A DNA stretch of 38,173 nucleotides, from IMG/VR virus record IMGVR_UViG_3300046009_006975, positions 1 to 38,173 of that record; one strand, given 5' to 3'. A program made the translations under genes and the position numbers. Every line of letters starts with the position of its first letter. Within the stretch, counting starts at the first letter, position 1. The notes under the pieces are model-generated. The model saw nothing but the letters and a program-made list of their open reading frames with translations, ran no database searches and had not been told where the DNA came from. Source of the DNA: a virus. This document shows, piece after piece, positions 6,398-13,648 of the stretch.

Positions 6398-7145
6398 CGT
6401 TTTTCTCCCATGTTCGGACACACGCCTGCCAATCCTTGATTTGCCGCCCGTTGCTCATGACCCAGCCCCTGGCCGCGTAGTGATCCACGAACCGCTCGGG
6501 GTCCACCGCGTTCGCCCGCTCGGTGCAGTAGGCTCGAACTTCTTGAACGGTTGGCGGAACGAAGCGGCGCGAAGGCTTCGGTTTTTCCTTTGTGACACTC
6601 AGAGATGTTGCGCTAGCAACATCAGGGACAAAGTTAGGGTTAGGGTTAGGGTTAGGGTTGAATGTTGCCCACTTGTCTCCCGGTTCTTTCCCGGTTGTCT
6701 CCCCACTTACTTCCCGGTTGTCTCCCGGTTCTTTCCCCACTTTGTTAGTCAAATTTGACGTAGCAAGTGGGGAGGCAAATTCGGACGCTTCGCCTTCGTC
6801 GGTCGGGTTGTCGTCCAGTGTTTGGAACTGAGACGGCACGTTAATCCAGTACCGCCCAGGCTTCGCCTTGCCGCCGGGAATGTACGTCAGCCAGCCCGCT
6901 TCAATCGCCTTCTCCCGCTGGCGGTCCATCGCCTTGACGTTCGCAAACCCCGTCACGGCTGCCAGTTGCTCATTCCAGAACGTCACGGCGCTCGTGTAGT
7001 GCCGTGCGTCTTCCGTGTGAGCAATCACGCACAGGAGCGCAAAGACACCCTGCCCGTGTTCTTGGGCCACGCAGGTCTTAACCATCGACCGCACGGCCTT
7101 GTGCGCAAAGTGTGACGGTCGCTTCGGGTAGGTAGGTGCCGACAC
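6021..7145 (-). CDS. Replication initiator-like protein (winged helix, O-like)
   Basis: 374 residues from GTG 7145 with AGGGGA upstream. Residues about 12-105 look like a winged-helix domain (AHKAVRSMVKTC..., TGFANVKAMDRQREKAIEAG, WINVPSQF). A low-complexity centre at about 110-190 encodes repeated KEPGD and NPNPNPNPN. A C-terminal module at 195-260 (RRFVPPTVQEVRAYCTERAN...DHYAARGWVMSNG...DWQACVRTWEKN) is the replication-protein tail often seen in phage initiators. The DNA encoding the centre has iteron-like repeats, as lambda O does. The last 125 residues overlap another good gene and may be an untested read-through. Confidence 0.65.
   Translation of the reverse strand: MSAPTYPKRPSHFAHKAVRSMVKTCVAQEHGQGVFALLCVIAHTEDARHYTSAVTFWNEQLAAVTGFANVKAMDRQREKAIEAGWLTYIPGGKAKPGRYWINVPSQFQTLDDNPTDEGEASEFASPLATSNLTNKVGKEPGDNREVSGETTGKEPGDKWATFNPNPNPNPNFVPDVASATSLSVTKEKPKPSRRFVPPTVQEVRAYCTERANAVDPERFVDHYAARGWVMSNGRQIKDWQACVRTWEKNDAERRIGSGNANAAGVFSAAGHGKRGGLATHEYDREAANNAALADWAIEEGILPGDGGAHHAQKNLEFHKAATERVVLRSAAVPGEGGQSIGRGASNVGDAIPGGRRPIQALSAEDAAGLRPDGG
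6604..6772. other. Candidate origin of replication inside the initiator gene
   Basis: In order on the plus strand: hairpin GATGTTGC/GCAACATC with GCTA loop (6604-6623); four TTAGGG units (6634-6657); four CCCGGTT boxes at 6679, 6690, 6713 and 6724 (spacing 11, 23, 11), within two exact 18-base repeats (6675-6692, 6720-6737); two CCCCACTT boxes and an inverted copy (6701, 6735, 6765); and the AT-rich perfect palindrome GTCAAATTTGAC (6748-6759). Iterons plus AT-rich DNA within the initiator gene is how lambda ori is arranged within O. Confidence 0.6.
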
Positions 7146-7148
7146 TCG

Positions 7149-7679
7149 TCAGTCCCCTTTGATCTTGCGCCAGCACACGCCGCAAAAGTACAACCACTGA
7201 TCCTTCATGGCTGACTTCCGGGCCACAGCAATATCCACCGCCTCAAACACCTCGTGGATGTCCAGCTTTTTGACGAACTGCCGCAGGCTGGAAAGTTTTG
7301 AATCGTCGAGACTGTTTCCAGACGCAGCCGACCAGTACCGAACGGCATCGCCAAGCAAGTCCTCTTCCTGCGACAGAATCGCCGACCGCAACTCGGCCAG
7401 CATTTCCATCTGCTCCAGTTTGGCCCGCCGTCGCTCGATCACATCCTCTTGCGATAGCGGCACGTCTCCTATCTGCTTCGCCCCCTTGCCTCGATTGCAG
7501 TCGAAGCACGCGGTGACAAGGTTGTCCAGGTCGTTTCCACCACCGGCACTAACCGGATGGATGTGATCCACTTCCAAAACCGTGCTGGGCGGCTTGCGTC
7601 CGCAGTATTGACACACAAAGCCGTCCCGGTGAAACACCTCGAACCGCTGCGACTTCGTAAGCTGGATTCGTTTACTCAT
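7149..7679 (-). CDS. HNH endonuclease
   Basis: 176 residues from ATG 7679 with TGAGGA upstream. HNH core: CQYC (C23, C26), EVDHIHPVSAGGGNDLDNLV (D38, H39, N53) and CFDCN (C58, C61), that is, a ββα-metal nuclease with structural zinc Cys pairs. A helical C-terminal region of about 110 residues follows, ending with another Cys pair (FCGVCWRKIK). It overlaps the upstream gene by eight bases. Nicking or cleavage during replication is possible. The location away from the terminase argues against the HK97-type packaging HNH. Confidence 0.85.
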   Translation of the reverse strand: MSKRIQLTKSQRFEVFHRDGFVCQYCGRKPPSTVLEVDHIHPVSAGGGNDLDNLVTACFDCNRGKGAKQIGDVPLSQEDVIERRRAKLEQMEMLAELRSAILSQEEDLLGDAVRYWSAASGNSLDDSKLSSLRQFVKKLDIHEVFEAVDIAVARKSAMKDQWLYFCGVCWRKIKGD

Positions 7680-7971
7680 GACTGTCTATCCTCAGTTGCT
7701 TTTCGATGTCGCCTTGGACGTTCCACTGCAACACCTCGAACTCGTCGCAGAACTCCAAGACCGTCTGCCAGCCGCCCAAGCTGCCCGGCACGGCAACGAT
7801 GTCGTCCATCAACTTGACCTCTTCACACCGCGACAGGATCACCGGCACGGCACGCTCCATAACGCTGGCGTACCGCTGCCAGTGATTGTCAGCCCAAGTC
7901 ATGGCGATCAGGTGCCACTGCCGCTTCGTGAGGCTGACGGGTCGCTTGTCGGTCGCTGTGCGGGCGGTCAT
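7672..7971 (-). CDS. Hypothetical protein
   Basis: 99 residues from ATG 7971 (ATGA overlap with mazG). Trp-rich and largely helical (KRQWHLIAMTWADNHW, LGGWQTVLEFCDEFEVLQW), with no recognised motif. It sits between MazG and the HNH gene in the replication/recombination block. Confidence 0.5.
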   Translation of the reverse strand: MTARTATDKRPVSLTKRQWHLIAMTWADNHWQRYASVMERAVPVILSRCEEVKLMDDIVAVPGSLGGWQTVLEFCDEFEVLQWNVQGDIEKQLRIDSHE

Positions 7972-8300
7972 CGGTTGTCACCGCTTCCGCTCAGCACGCC
8001 CCGGTTCTGCCGGTCGTGCAGCTTCGCGACGTTCGCGTTGGCCAAGTCCTGCAGCGACACGCCCAGTTCAAACGCGAGGTTGGCGACATACCAAAGCACG
8101 TCCCCAAGTTCCCCGGCGACCATCCCAGCCTTGTCCACCGTCAGCACGCCGCCGTTATCTCGCAGCACTTTTTTCCACTTGCCCGCGACTTCCCCGGCCT
8201 CGCTGGTCAGTCCGTGTACGCAGTAGTCGATAGCTCGGTCTGCCGGGTAGATTGCCGTCTTACGGGCCAGTGCCTGATATTCATCGAGAGTCATCGCCAT
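7968..8300 (-). CDS. mazG: MazG-like nucleotide pyrophosphohydrolase
   Basis: 110 residues from ATG 8300, six bases after AAGGGG. The MazG metal-binding pattern ExxE...ExxD is complete: SEAGE (E34, E37) and GELGD (E64, D67) in a single helical domain, the usual size of phage MazG-like proteins. The family hydrolyses nucleoside triphosphates to monophosphates. In phages it is thought to adjust nucleotide pools or alarmone signals during infection. The final residues overlap the next gene by four bases. Confidence 0.85.
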   Translation of the reverse strand: MAMTLDEYQALARKTAIYPADRAIDYCVHGLTSEAGEVAGKWKKVLRDNGGVLTVDKAGMVAGELGDVLWYVANLAFELGVSLQDLANANVAKLHDRQNRGVLSGSGDNR

Positions 8301-8335
8301 ACAATCCCCTTCGTGAGAGAAGCCACCACGTCAAA

Positions 8336-8402
8336 TCCGGGGCAGAGAATCGAACTCTGTGGGCAGCGTGTCCATCCGCTGCGCAGCCCGCGCACCCCCG
8401 GC
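8336..8402 (-). ncRNA. tRNA-like element (short, atypical cloverleaf)
   Basis: In the 106-base gap between recT and mazG the minus strand folds like a short tRNA. A CCGGGG/CCCCGG acceptor-like stem encloses a TGCGC-GGGCT-GCGCA hairpin in the D-arm place, a CAGCG/CGCTG stem with an eight-base loop, and a near-perfect T arm (CAGAG, loop TTCGATT, CTCTG) joined directly to the acceptor. It is about 66 bases long, the D-loop is too small, the anticodon loop is one base too long, and no CCA follows. It may be a degenerate tRNA, a tRNA mimic or a processing signal. Confidence 0.4.
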
Positions 8403-8406
8403 GTCC

Positions 8407-9330
8407 TTACTTCGCCTTCTTCAGCGCATCCGCCCGCGCCCGCAGTTCAACGCCCAGGTCCGTCTTTTCCTTCGGCGTGAGCGTCTCATCCGTCTGGATG
8501 TCGTTGTTCAGTCCGGGAAGGTCGTCGGTCGTCGCCGTACTGATGAACGGCAGATAGCTCGCGTATCGTGACGCTGGCGGTTGCTCGACTTCCGGCACCA
8601 CCACCGCCTCGATCACTTCCGGTTCCGCGACAGCTTGCACCGGCGTTGCCTGCGTCTCCATCGTCATCGCCAGCCGGTCGGACTTGCTCGCCCCTTCGGT
8701 GTATGTCACCGTCACCTGCGGGCGTTGCTTCTCGGCCATCCGCTCCAAGTCGTCGTCAGTCAGTACGCCTAGCACTACGTCAGACGCAAACCGCCGCGCC
8801 CACTTGATCGTTGCCGAGTAGACGAGCTTCTGGTCTGGGTCTTTCACCCACATCTCGTTGCTCGTCTTGGCCTGCGCCACCGACAGCGAAACCGTGCGGA
8901 CTTCCGTTTCGCCCTCGAACGTCCCCGAGACCGTCACCGTCCGTTGCGGCCCCTCGCCGGTGAACTTGTAGGACAGGCGATTGACCAGCCCGGCCCGCTT
9001 GTTCACCAGCGCCTGAATTACCTTGCCCTGATAGGCCAGCTTGCCGCCGATCTCGTACGATTCCCCGGCCAGCGCGAACGGGTCCATCTGCCACCGCATC
9101 GCCTGATTGACCACTAGGAACGAGTTAGCGACCACCTTCGACGGCGGATGCTCGATAAAGTTTCCGCCCTTCTTCGTGCCCCGCAGGTGTTGCGGTAGCA
9201 GCGGGGACTCGGCCATCAGCCGGGCGATCCGCTGCATGTGTTCAAACATGCCGGTGTCCATGACCGGAATCGGGTCCGAGACGATGATCTTTTGTGATTG
9301 CTGCGGCAGTGCCGCCAGTTCCGTACTCAT
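8407..9330 (-). CDS. recT: RecT-family single-strand annealing protein
   Basis: 307 residues from ATG 9330 (ATGA overlap with the exonuclease). RecT family pattern: HMQRIARLMAES near the start, then MRWQMDPFALAGESYEIGGKLAYQGKVIQALVN, then a strand-rich core and IKWARRFASDVVLGVLTDDD. A Pro/Glu/Val-rich linker leads to a helical C-terminal tail that is not part of the core. RecT proteins anneal complementary single strands. Together with the YqaJ nuclease upstream it forms a two-component recombination system like lambda Red. Confidence 0.85.
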   Translation of the reverse strand: MSTELAALPQQSQKIIVSDPIPVMDTGMFEHMQRIARLMAESPLLPQHLRGTKKGGNFIEHPPSKVVANSFLVVNQAMRWQMDPFALAGESYEIGGKLAYQGKVIQALVNKRAGLVNRLSYKFTGEGPQRTVTVSGTFEGETEVRTVSLSVAQAKTSNEMWVKDPDQKLVYSATIKWARRFASDVVLGVLTDDDLERMAEKQRPQVTVTYTEGASKSDRLAMTMETQATPVQAVAEPEVIEAVVVPEVEQPPASRYASYLPFISTATTDDLPGLNNDIQTDETLTPKEKTDLGVELRARADALKKAK

Positions 9331-10223
9331 TTCTGTTTGACCTCCCGAATCGTGATATAGCTCTTGCGAACGAATGACGGCACCACCGTCTCCTTGACTT
9401 CCTTCCGCACCAGTTGCAGCGACTCCCCAACACCCGTCCCGGCGTTGCCCAAAGCAAAAGCGACCTTCGACCGGCACAGTTCCCGCTCTGTTTCGAGCGT
9501 CTTAATCTGCTGGGCCAATTCCTGCTGGCGACCCCACAGCGTTTCAATCTCTGGCGGCAACTCAACCACCTCGTCATTGACCGCCTTGCTCAGCGTCCTA
9601 ATGAGGTCCGGCGTCGCGTCGTGCTGCCAGTTCGGCTCGGGCGGGTCGCGGCGTTGAATCCGGTCCCACAACTCGGCCTCGGCTGCGGTGATCCGCTCGA
9701 TCAACGCCTCGTTCCGCTCGACTCGGCCTTCCCAAATTCGGTCCTTGTCGATTAGGACGACCAAAAACATCGCCTCAAGGTCGCAGACCGCCATCGCCTG
9801 CTGACATTGCAGCACCCACTCGGCAGGGGCTTCGTCAGTCCCCTCGGCACCCAGTTCTGCGGCCCGTCGCCACGTCGTTGACTTGATCTCAACGCCCTCG
9901 CCGCCGTAGAGAATTGCGTCAGGTGTCGCAGTCTGAAACGTGAACCCGTCGCGGCGGAACATTGGGCAGGGATAGCGGTGAGGCATCTTCCCGCCCCGCT
10001 TTTGAAACCACCGCTCCAGAATCAGCGGCTCTAGTTGCCGCCCCCACCACATCGCGTCCGTGTCTTCGATCTCTGGTAATTCGCCGGTCTTGCGTGCGTA
10101 GATATGAAGCGGTGTTTCATAGGATGACAGTCCGCACGCTCCAGCAGCCTCGCTCGACCCAATGCTAAACGGCCTCGCCGCAAGCCACGCTGGCGTTCCT
10201 GACATTGCTACCTCAATTGGCAT
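9327..10223 (-). CDS. YqaJ-family phage recombination exonuclease
   Basis: 298 residues from ATG 10223 after GAGGGGGAG; a second possible start is ATG 10205. The nuclease fold is visible: GSSEAA (22-27), MWWGRQLEP (58-66), TPDAIL (D102), VEIKS (E112, K114) and LQCQQAMAV (138-146), the order of the YqaJ/lambda exonuclease PD-(D/E)xK core. A coiled-coil-like segment (about 225-265) follows the nuclease domain. It would resect double-stranded ends to give single strands for RecT. Confidence 0.88.
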   Translation of the reverse strand: MPIEVAMSGTPAWLAARPFSIGSSEAAGACGLSSYETPLHIYARKTGELPEIEDTDAMWWGRQLEPLILERWFQKRGGKMPHRYPCPMFRRDGFTFQTATPDAILYGGEGVEIKSTTWRRAAELGAEGTDEAPAEWVLQCQQAMAVCDLEAMFLVVLIDKDRIWEGRVERNEALIERITAAEAELWDRIQRRDPPEPNWQHDATPDLIRTLSKAVNDEVVELPPEIETLWGRQQELAQQIKTLETERELCRSKVAFALGNAGTGVGESLQLVRKEVKETVVPSFVRKSYITIREVKQK

Positions 10224-10527
10224 CGCTCCCCCTCGCTAAATCCGCTTCACACAACTCCTCAAGCCGCTCCATCAGCAGTCGGCTCGCCATTAACTTCCGC
10301 TTCCAATGCCCTTCGCACGCCGGGGCGTCACCAGTGCTGTGCCACTCGATCCGCTCGCCACCAACGACCCCGAAGGCATCGAGCCGCATTACCCAGACGC
10401 TATCGACGGCGTCACCGATAGCAGGCGTCTCGTGGTCGCCCTTGTCGCCTTTCCGCACCGAGTAGTGAGCGACCCCGCGATAGGCCCACTCGGTGTCATC
10501 AATCTCAAAGCTAACGGCCCGCATCAT
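10213..10527 (-). CDS. Hypothetical protein
   Basis: 104 residues from ATG 10527 (a second ATG follows at once), after GAGGGCGGG. The upstream gene is overlapped by 17 bases. The N-terminus is beta-rich (RAVSFEIDDTEWAYRGVAHYSV, with a short cut at each side) and the C-terminus ends in a helix with Cys. No family recognised. It precedes the exonuclease gene. Confidence 0.5.
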   Translation of the reverse strand: MMRAVSFEIDDTEWAYRGVAHYSVRKGDKGDHETPAIGDAVDSVWVMRLDAFGVVGGERIEWHSTGDAPACEGHWKRKLMASRLLMERLEELCEADLARGSDAN

Positions 10528-11314
10528 TCCCGCCCTCGCTCGTCGTCTGCCCTGACAGATGCAGAATCGCCAGATCAATCGACGATGCCGCGTGAGCTAG
10601 TTCCATCTCCTCACCTTCGATCAGTCCGTTTACGATGTCGTCGCGAATGTCGATTAGTTGAACGACGAACACGTTGACCTTTTCGCGAACAGCCTGAAGC
10701 GGCATCCGTCGCGGCTGCGTCCGCACGATTCGCGGCGCGGCAATCGGTTCTTCTGTAACGACCGGCACCGGCTCTGGTTCAGGCTCGGGCGGCTTTGCGG
10801 GACGCTGCGGGACTGTTCGCGTCTTTCCGTCCTGCGATTCAACGCGGCGAGGCTCCTGCGGCTTTTCAACTGGTAACGTTACCAGTTGAACCGGGTACAA
10901 CTCTGCACGCATACCAGCTACAAATGGATGCGTAACCTTTGCCACATCGGCAATCCACCGATCCGACTTCGCCCGCCACTCTTCGTCCCGCAGCAGCGTG
11001 TCAATAGCTCGCCGCTTGTCGGCGTTTGTCCTACGGTGCCCGTGCGCCGCATTTGCCCCAGCCGCGTACAGGATTGCATCTCGCAGCGTCCCAGCCTTGA
11101 CCTCACACGCAATGTCAGCAGCACCCGCCCGGATGTGCGCCGCAAGCCTGTGAAATCCATCGGCTAAGATGTATCGCGACCCGTCGTAAAAAACTGTGAC
11201 CGGCGGCAGGCTATCCAGACACGCGGCGTAGTCGTCAACGATCTTGTCCATCACCTCGGCCCGCATCTGCGTGCCGCAGTTGTTGGCGACTTTCTGTAGT
11301 GGTATCCGTTCCAT
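10511..11314 (-). CDS. ParB/Srx N-terminal-domain protein
   Basis: 267 residues from ATG 11314, joined to the previous gene through TAATG. The ParB-like signature is RYILADGFHRLAAHIRAG (about 47-64), followed by a helical region with AAGANAAHGHRRTNADKRRAI, as in many phage ParB-like proteins where this stretch contacts DNA. A Pro/Glu-rich linker (about 170-195) leads to a helical C-terminus. It could be a plasmid-style partition protein, a regulator or a nuclease-like protein; the sequence does not decide. A second protein with a related motif is encoded just upstream. Confidence 0.7.
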   Translation of the reverse strand: MERIPLQKVANNCGTQMRAEVMDKIVDDYAACLDSLPPVTVFYDGSRYILADGFHRLAAHIRAGAADIACEVKAGTLRDAILYAAGANAAHGHRRTNADKRRAIDTLLRDEEWRAKSDRWIADVAKVTHPFVAGMRAELYPVQLVTLPVEKPQEPRRVESQDGKTRTVPQRPAKPPEPEPEPVPVVTEEPIAAPRIVRTQPRRMPLQAVREKVNVFVVQLIDIRDDIVNGLIEGEEMELAHAASSIDLAILHLSGQTTSEGGNDAGR

Positions 11315-12204
11315 TACTCGCCTTTCTCCTCAACAACCGGCCAAACGGACCCAGGAATCTTAGACAACCCAACTGGAAACATTTCGGACTCATTTCGACG
11401 CAGTGCGTGCATTGGTTTTCGGCTCAGGAAAGCTACGAGCGCGCTTGTCGTTTTCTCGTAGCATTCTTTTCGCTCCGCTGTTCCAGATGTTCCAAGCGCT
11501 CGCGAGATAACTGCATCGCGAAGACGCAAGGCCCCAAAGTCGCCGTCGTCGCGGCACTGGCCGTCTGACAATCGCTGGAGAAAATCCAAGACGCGGTCGC
11601 GATTCTGCCCAGACAGGATGGCGCGAATACAAATCGCAATCGCGACAGAATTGCACGCCTTGTGGGTAGAGAACGGCAAAACCGCTTCAAGTTCTTGGAA
11701 CCAATCGTCGAACAGGTCGCGAATTTGTGACGGCGTGAGTCTGTTTGCAGCAACCCAATTTGGGCAAAGTGACTTACGCCCGCCAACAGCAATATTGAGC
11801 GTAGCGACAACGCTATTGCTAATCTTTCCGTAGCCCGCAACGCGGTAGTTATCTGCCGTTGATCGAGTCGTTCCTGTGTCGATGACCTCCCGGCTGGCGG
11901 TTGGCAGATTCCAAGTGACAAGCAACCACTGAGGCCGCTTGGTTTCAACAATCGCCTTGAGGCGATGTTGCCCATCGGCCAAACGCCCGTCAGTGTCAAA
12001 CGCCACGCCCTGATGTGTCAGCCGGTACTGACCCGACTGCATTTGCCGCACCAATCGAGACAGCGGATTAACCTTGACCCGCCGGTTAATGTCGTTCTTT
12101 TTGAGGAAGGCTTCCGCCACCTCTGGCGTGACCTCAAGCCACTGCGAATAAACCCCGTTCGGCCCAATGGCAACCGTGCTTGCCATCGCTGCTTTGTCGC
12201 TCAT
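11314..12204 (-). CDS. ParB-like regulator-type protein (DGQHR motif)
   Basis: 296 residues from ATG 12204, eight bases after GAGGAG. The first 90 residues include NPLSRLVRQMQSGQYRLTHQ and the ParB-like box RLADGQHRLKAIVET (about 74-88), then VIDTGTTRSTADNYRV, a combination known in phage and plasmid proteins of uncertain function. The rest is helical. It lies between csrA and the second ParB-like gene, so the pair may work together. Confidence 0.6.
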   Translation of the reverse strand: MSDKAAMASTVAIGPNGVYSQWLEVTPEVAEAFLKKNDINRRVKVNPLSRLVRQMQSGQYRLTHQGVAFDTDGRLADGQHRLKAIVETKRPQWLLVTWNLPTASREVIDTGTTRSTADNYRVAGYGKISNSVVATLNIAVGGRKSLCPNWVAANRLTPSQIRDLFDDWFQELEAVLPFSTHKACNSVAIAICIRAILSGQNRDRVLDFLQRLSDGQCRDDGDFGALRLRDAVISRALGTSGTAERKECYEKTTSALVAFLSRKPMHALRRNESEMFPVGLSKIPGSVWPVVEEKGE

Positions 12205-12274
12205 CTCAAAAACTCCTCGCCTTGAATTGAACCGCCGCGACTCGCCAAAACTGGACTTGTCGTGCCTAGCCGTG

Positions 12275-12448
12275 CTACTTCTGCTCGCCTTCCTTCTGAA
12301 TCGCCGCCCAAACCTCTTCCCGATGAACCGGCACATCAAGCGGGGCTTCAATCCCCAGCCGCACCCGGTCGCCGACGATTGCCACGACCATCACCTTTAC
12401 GTCGCCGATTCGGATTGCCTCGTCCTTTTGTCGTGTTAGCACCAGCAT
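12275..12448 (-). CDS. csrA: CsrA-family RNA-binding translational regulator
   Basis: 57 residues from ATG 12448, just under the usual 60. It starts [17 protein letters not shown], contains [18 protein letters not shown] and has the RNA-contact Arg residues in place (R6 and R43). CsrA dimers bind GGA in mRNA leaders and block or stabilise translation. Its own leader carries ACGGAAGGAACGGAA, three GGA motifs covering the SD, so self-repression is likely. The first 101 bases overlap the end of the upstream gene in another frame. Recognition is firm; the targets are unknown and may be host or phage messages. Confidence 0.93.
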   Translation of the reverse strand: MLVLTRQKDEAIRIGDVKVMVVAIVGDRVRLGIEAPLDVPVHREEVWAAIQKEGEQK

Positions 12449-12830
12449 TTTTCCGTTCCTTCCGTGGAGATTGTTTCTTCCGAACTCTGAGAACTATCTG
12501 CCGCTCCAAAACGTCAATCACCCTGTCCGGCACTCCGTCAATCAGCTTGTCTTGTGCGTGGTCCAGATCGACGCCCATTGCATCGCATAGGAACGCGAAC
12601 GACACACCGCGTATCCCGTCGTGCGGCATGGTGAGCCAGTGCCACGCCCGCTTGCCCTGCGACACCTTGTCGGCGTCTTCACGCCAATAAGGGTTTCCCT
12701 CGATGTAGTTCCGTGCCGTCGTCACGTCCTCGACAGCCGCCTCAACCATTGCGGCGGCGAGCGTCATGTATGGGGCGAGCAGCGACGGCACTTCACGCGG
12801 CGAATGGTCGTATGTTCCTTGGTGTGGCAT
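12348..12830 (-). CDS. Hypothetical protein with basic C-terminal tail
   Basis: 160 residues from ATG 12830, coupled to the 31-residue gene upstream by TAATG, with AAGG nine bases upstream. Helical N-terminal part ([20 protein letters not shown]), then [25 protein letters not shown]. The last 40 residues are mainly Arg, Lys, Gly and Asn. That tail is encoded over the csrA start region, so its composition may simply reflect csrA codons read in another frame. No family recognised. Confidence 0.6.
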   Translation of the reverse strand: MPHQGTYDHSPREVPSLLAPYMTLAAAMVEAAVEDVTTARNYIEGNPYWREDADKVSQGKRAWHWLTMPHDGIRGVSFAFLCDAMGVDLDHAQDKLIDGVPDRVIDVLERQIVLRVRKKQSPRKERKNAGANTTKGRGNPNRRRKGDGRGNRRRPGAAGD

Positions 12831-12925
12831 TACTGGCCCTTTCGTTCCTGCCACGCGAACCACAACAGACAGGCCAGCACGGCGAGGCATGGCCCAGCGG
12901 ACTTGATGAGGGCGGGGTCGATCAT
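12830..12925 (-). CDS. 31-residue single-pass membrane microprotein
   Basis: MIDPALIKSAGPCLAVLACL and eleven more residues, ending in ERKGQ. ATG 12925 overlaps the previous TGA (ATGA) and its TAA overlaps the next ATG (TAATG), so the small frame fills the gap between two genes exactly. It has one hydrophobic helix with two Cys and a basic end. Function unknown; the size resembles small regulatory membrane peptides. Confidence 0.5.
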   Translation of the reverse strand: MIDPALIKSAGPCLAVLACLLWFAWQERKGQ

Positions 12926-13191
12926 GACGCACCTCGCTTGCTAGTCTGTTCCATGATGCCCTCGATCTCTTTTTCGATGGCCGTTTGCAGATCAGTCACG
13001 GATTGCATTCGCGCCCGATGCTGTTCGCAGGCTTTTTCCATCAAACCCGGCATTGGGTAGTAATCCCTGCCGTTCGGTGCGCACTGCTTCAGCGCTTCCA
13101 TCAGCTTGTTCGCGGCGTCGTAGGCATCAGATAACGCCTCGCAAAGCCGGTCGGGTGACGTACCGTTTAGGTGGATGATTGGCACGATCAC
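12922..13191 (-). CDS. Conserved phage hypothetical protein (HLNGTS type)
   Basis: 89 residues from GTG 13191, which overlaps the previous stop as GTGA, with GGAAGG nine bases upstream. Contains PIIHLNGTSPDRLCEALSDA, then APNGRDYYP, then EQHRARMQSVTDLQTAIEKE. This Asn-Gly-Thr-Ser, GRDYYP and HRAR pattern recurs in short proteins of many phages and has no known function. Mainly helical. Recognition is from memory. Confidence 0.7.
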   Translation of the reverse strand: MIVPIIHLNGTSPDRLCEALSDAYDAANKLMEALKQCAPNGRDYYPMPGLMEKACEQHRARMQSVTDLQTAIEKEIEGIMEQTSKRGAS

Positions 13192-13361
13192 GAGGCACCG
13201 CCTTCCTGTGCTTTGGCCAACAGTCCATACAGAGCCACCAGCAGTTGCGCAGTCGCCTTGTTCTCGCACCGGGCCACCACTCGGCCTTGGCTGCGGATCG
13301 ACTTGCCGTCGAGAGTCACACGCCACGGGCCGGATGCCACGTTGGTTCGCGTCTTCGCCAT
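13188..13361 (-). CDS. 57-residue hypothetical protein, first gene of the early operon
   Basis: ATG 13361 follows GGGGTGAT. The product reads MAKTRTNVASGPWRVTLDGK and then a beta-hairpin-like GRVVARCENKATAQLLVALY helix region. It ends in a GTGA overlap with the next gene. The compact βββα look resembles tiny phage proteins that accompany HLNGTS-type genes. Function unknown. Confidence 0.6.
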   Translation of the reverse strand: MAKTRTNVASGPWRVTLDGKSIRSQGRVVARCENKATAQLLVALYGLLAKAQEGGAS

Positions 13362-13648
13362 AGATCACCCCACAGGCGCGCACATACGGCGCGGAAACCT
13401 GCGGGCGGTCGGTGCAGACGGCTCAACGCGACACTTGGAGAAAGTCGCGGAACTGCTTACCAAATGCGAAGCGGCAACAACGCACTCCCGACCGCCCGCG
13501 ATGGACGGTCATGCCGCGCTGGTCGCCAGAAGGGCGAAGAGGTTGGCTGGTCAATCACTCGTCGCGGTCGGGCTTTCAACTCCGAGTCGCGACGGTCTTA
13601 AATCTACCAACGTTAGAACCGTTGTCAACAGACGTTATCGACAATCTG
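13362..13648 (-). promoter_or_regulatory. Early-operon leader region with promoter and hairpin
   Basis: No convincing gene lies in this 287-base gap. A minus-strand promoter is visible: TTGACA (13623-13628), 16-base spacer, TAGATT (13601-13606), predicting a start near 13594. The first 30 or so bases of that transcript form a hairpin (13561-13593; GTCGCG/CGCGAC and TCGG/CCGA). The predicted leader of about 230 bases before the first start codon is long for this compact genome, which suggests control at the RNA level. Confidence 0.45.

Noticed and set aside
6634-6657. Eukaryotic telomere contamination
   Set aside because: Only four TTAGGG units occur, they are in frame in a phage gene flanked by other repeats, and both sides are typical phage sequence.
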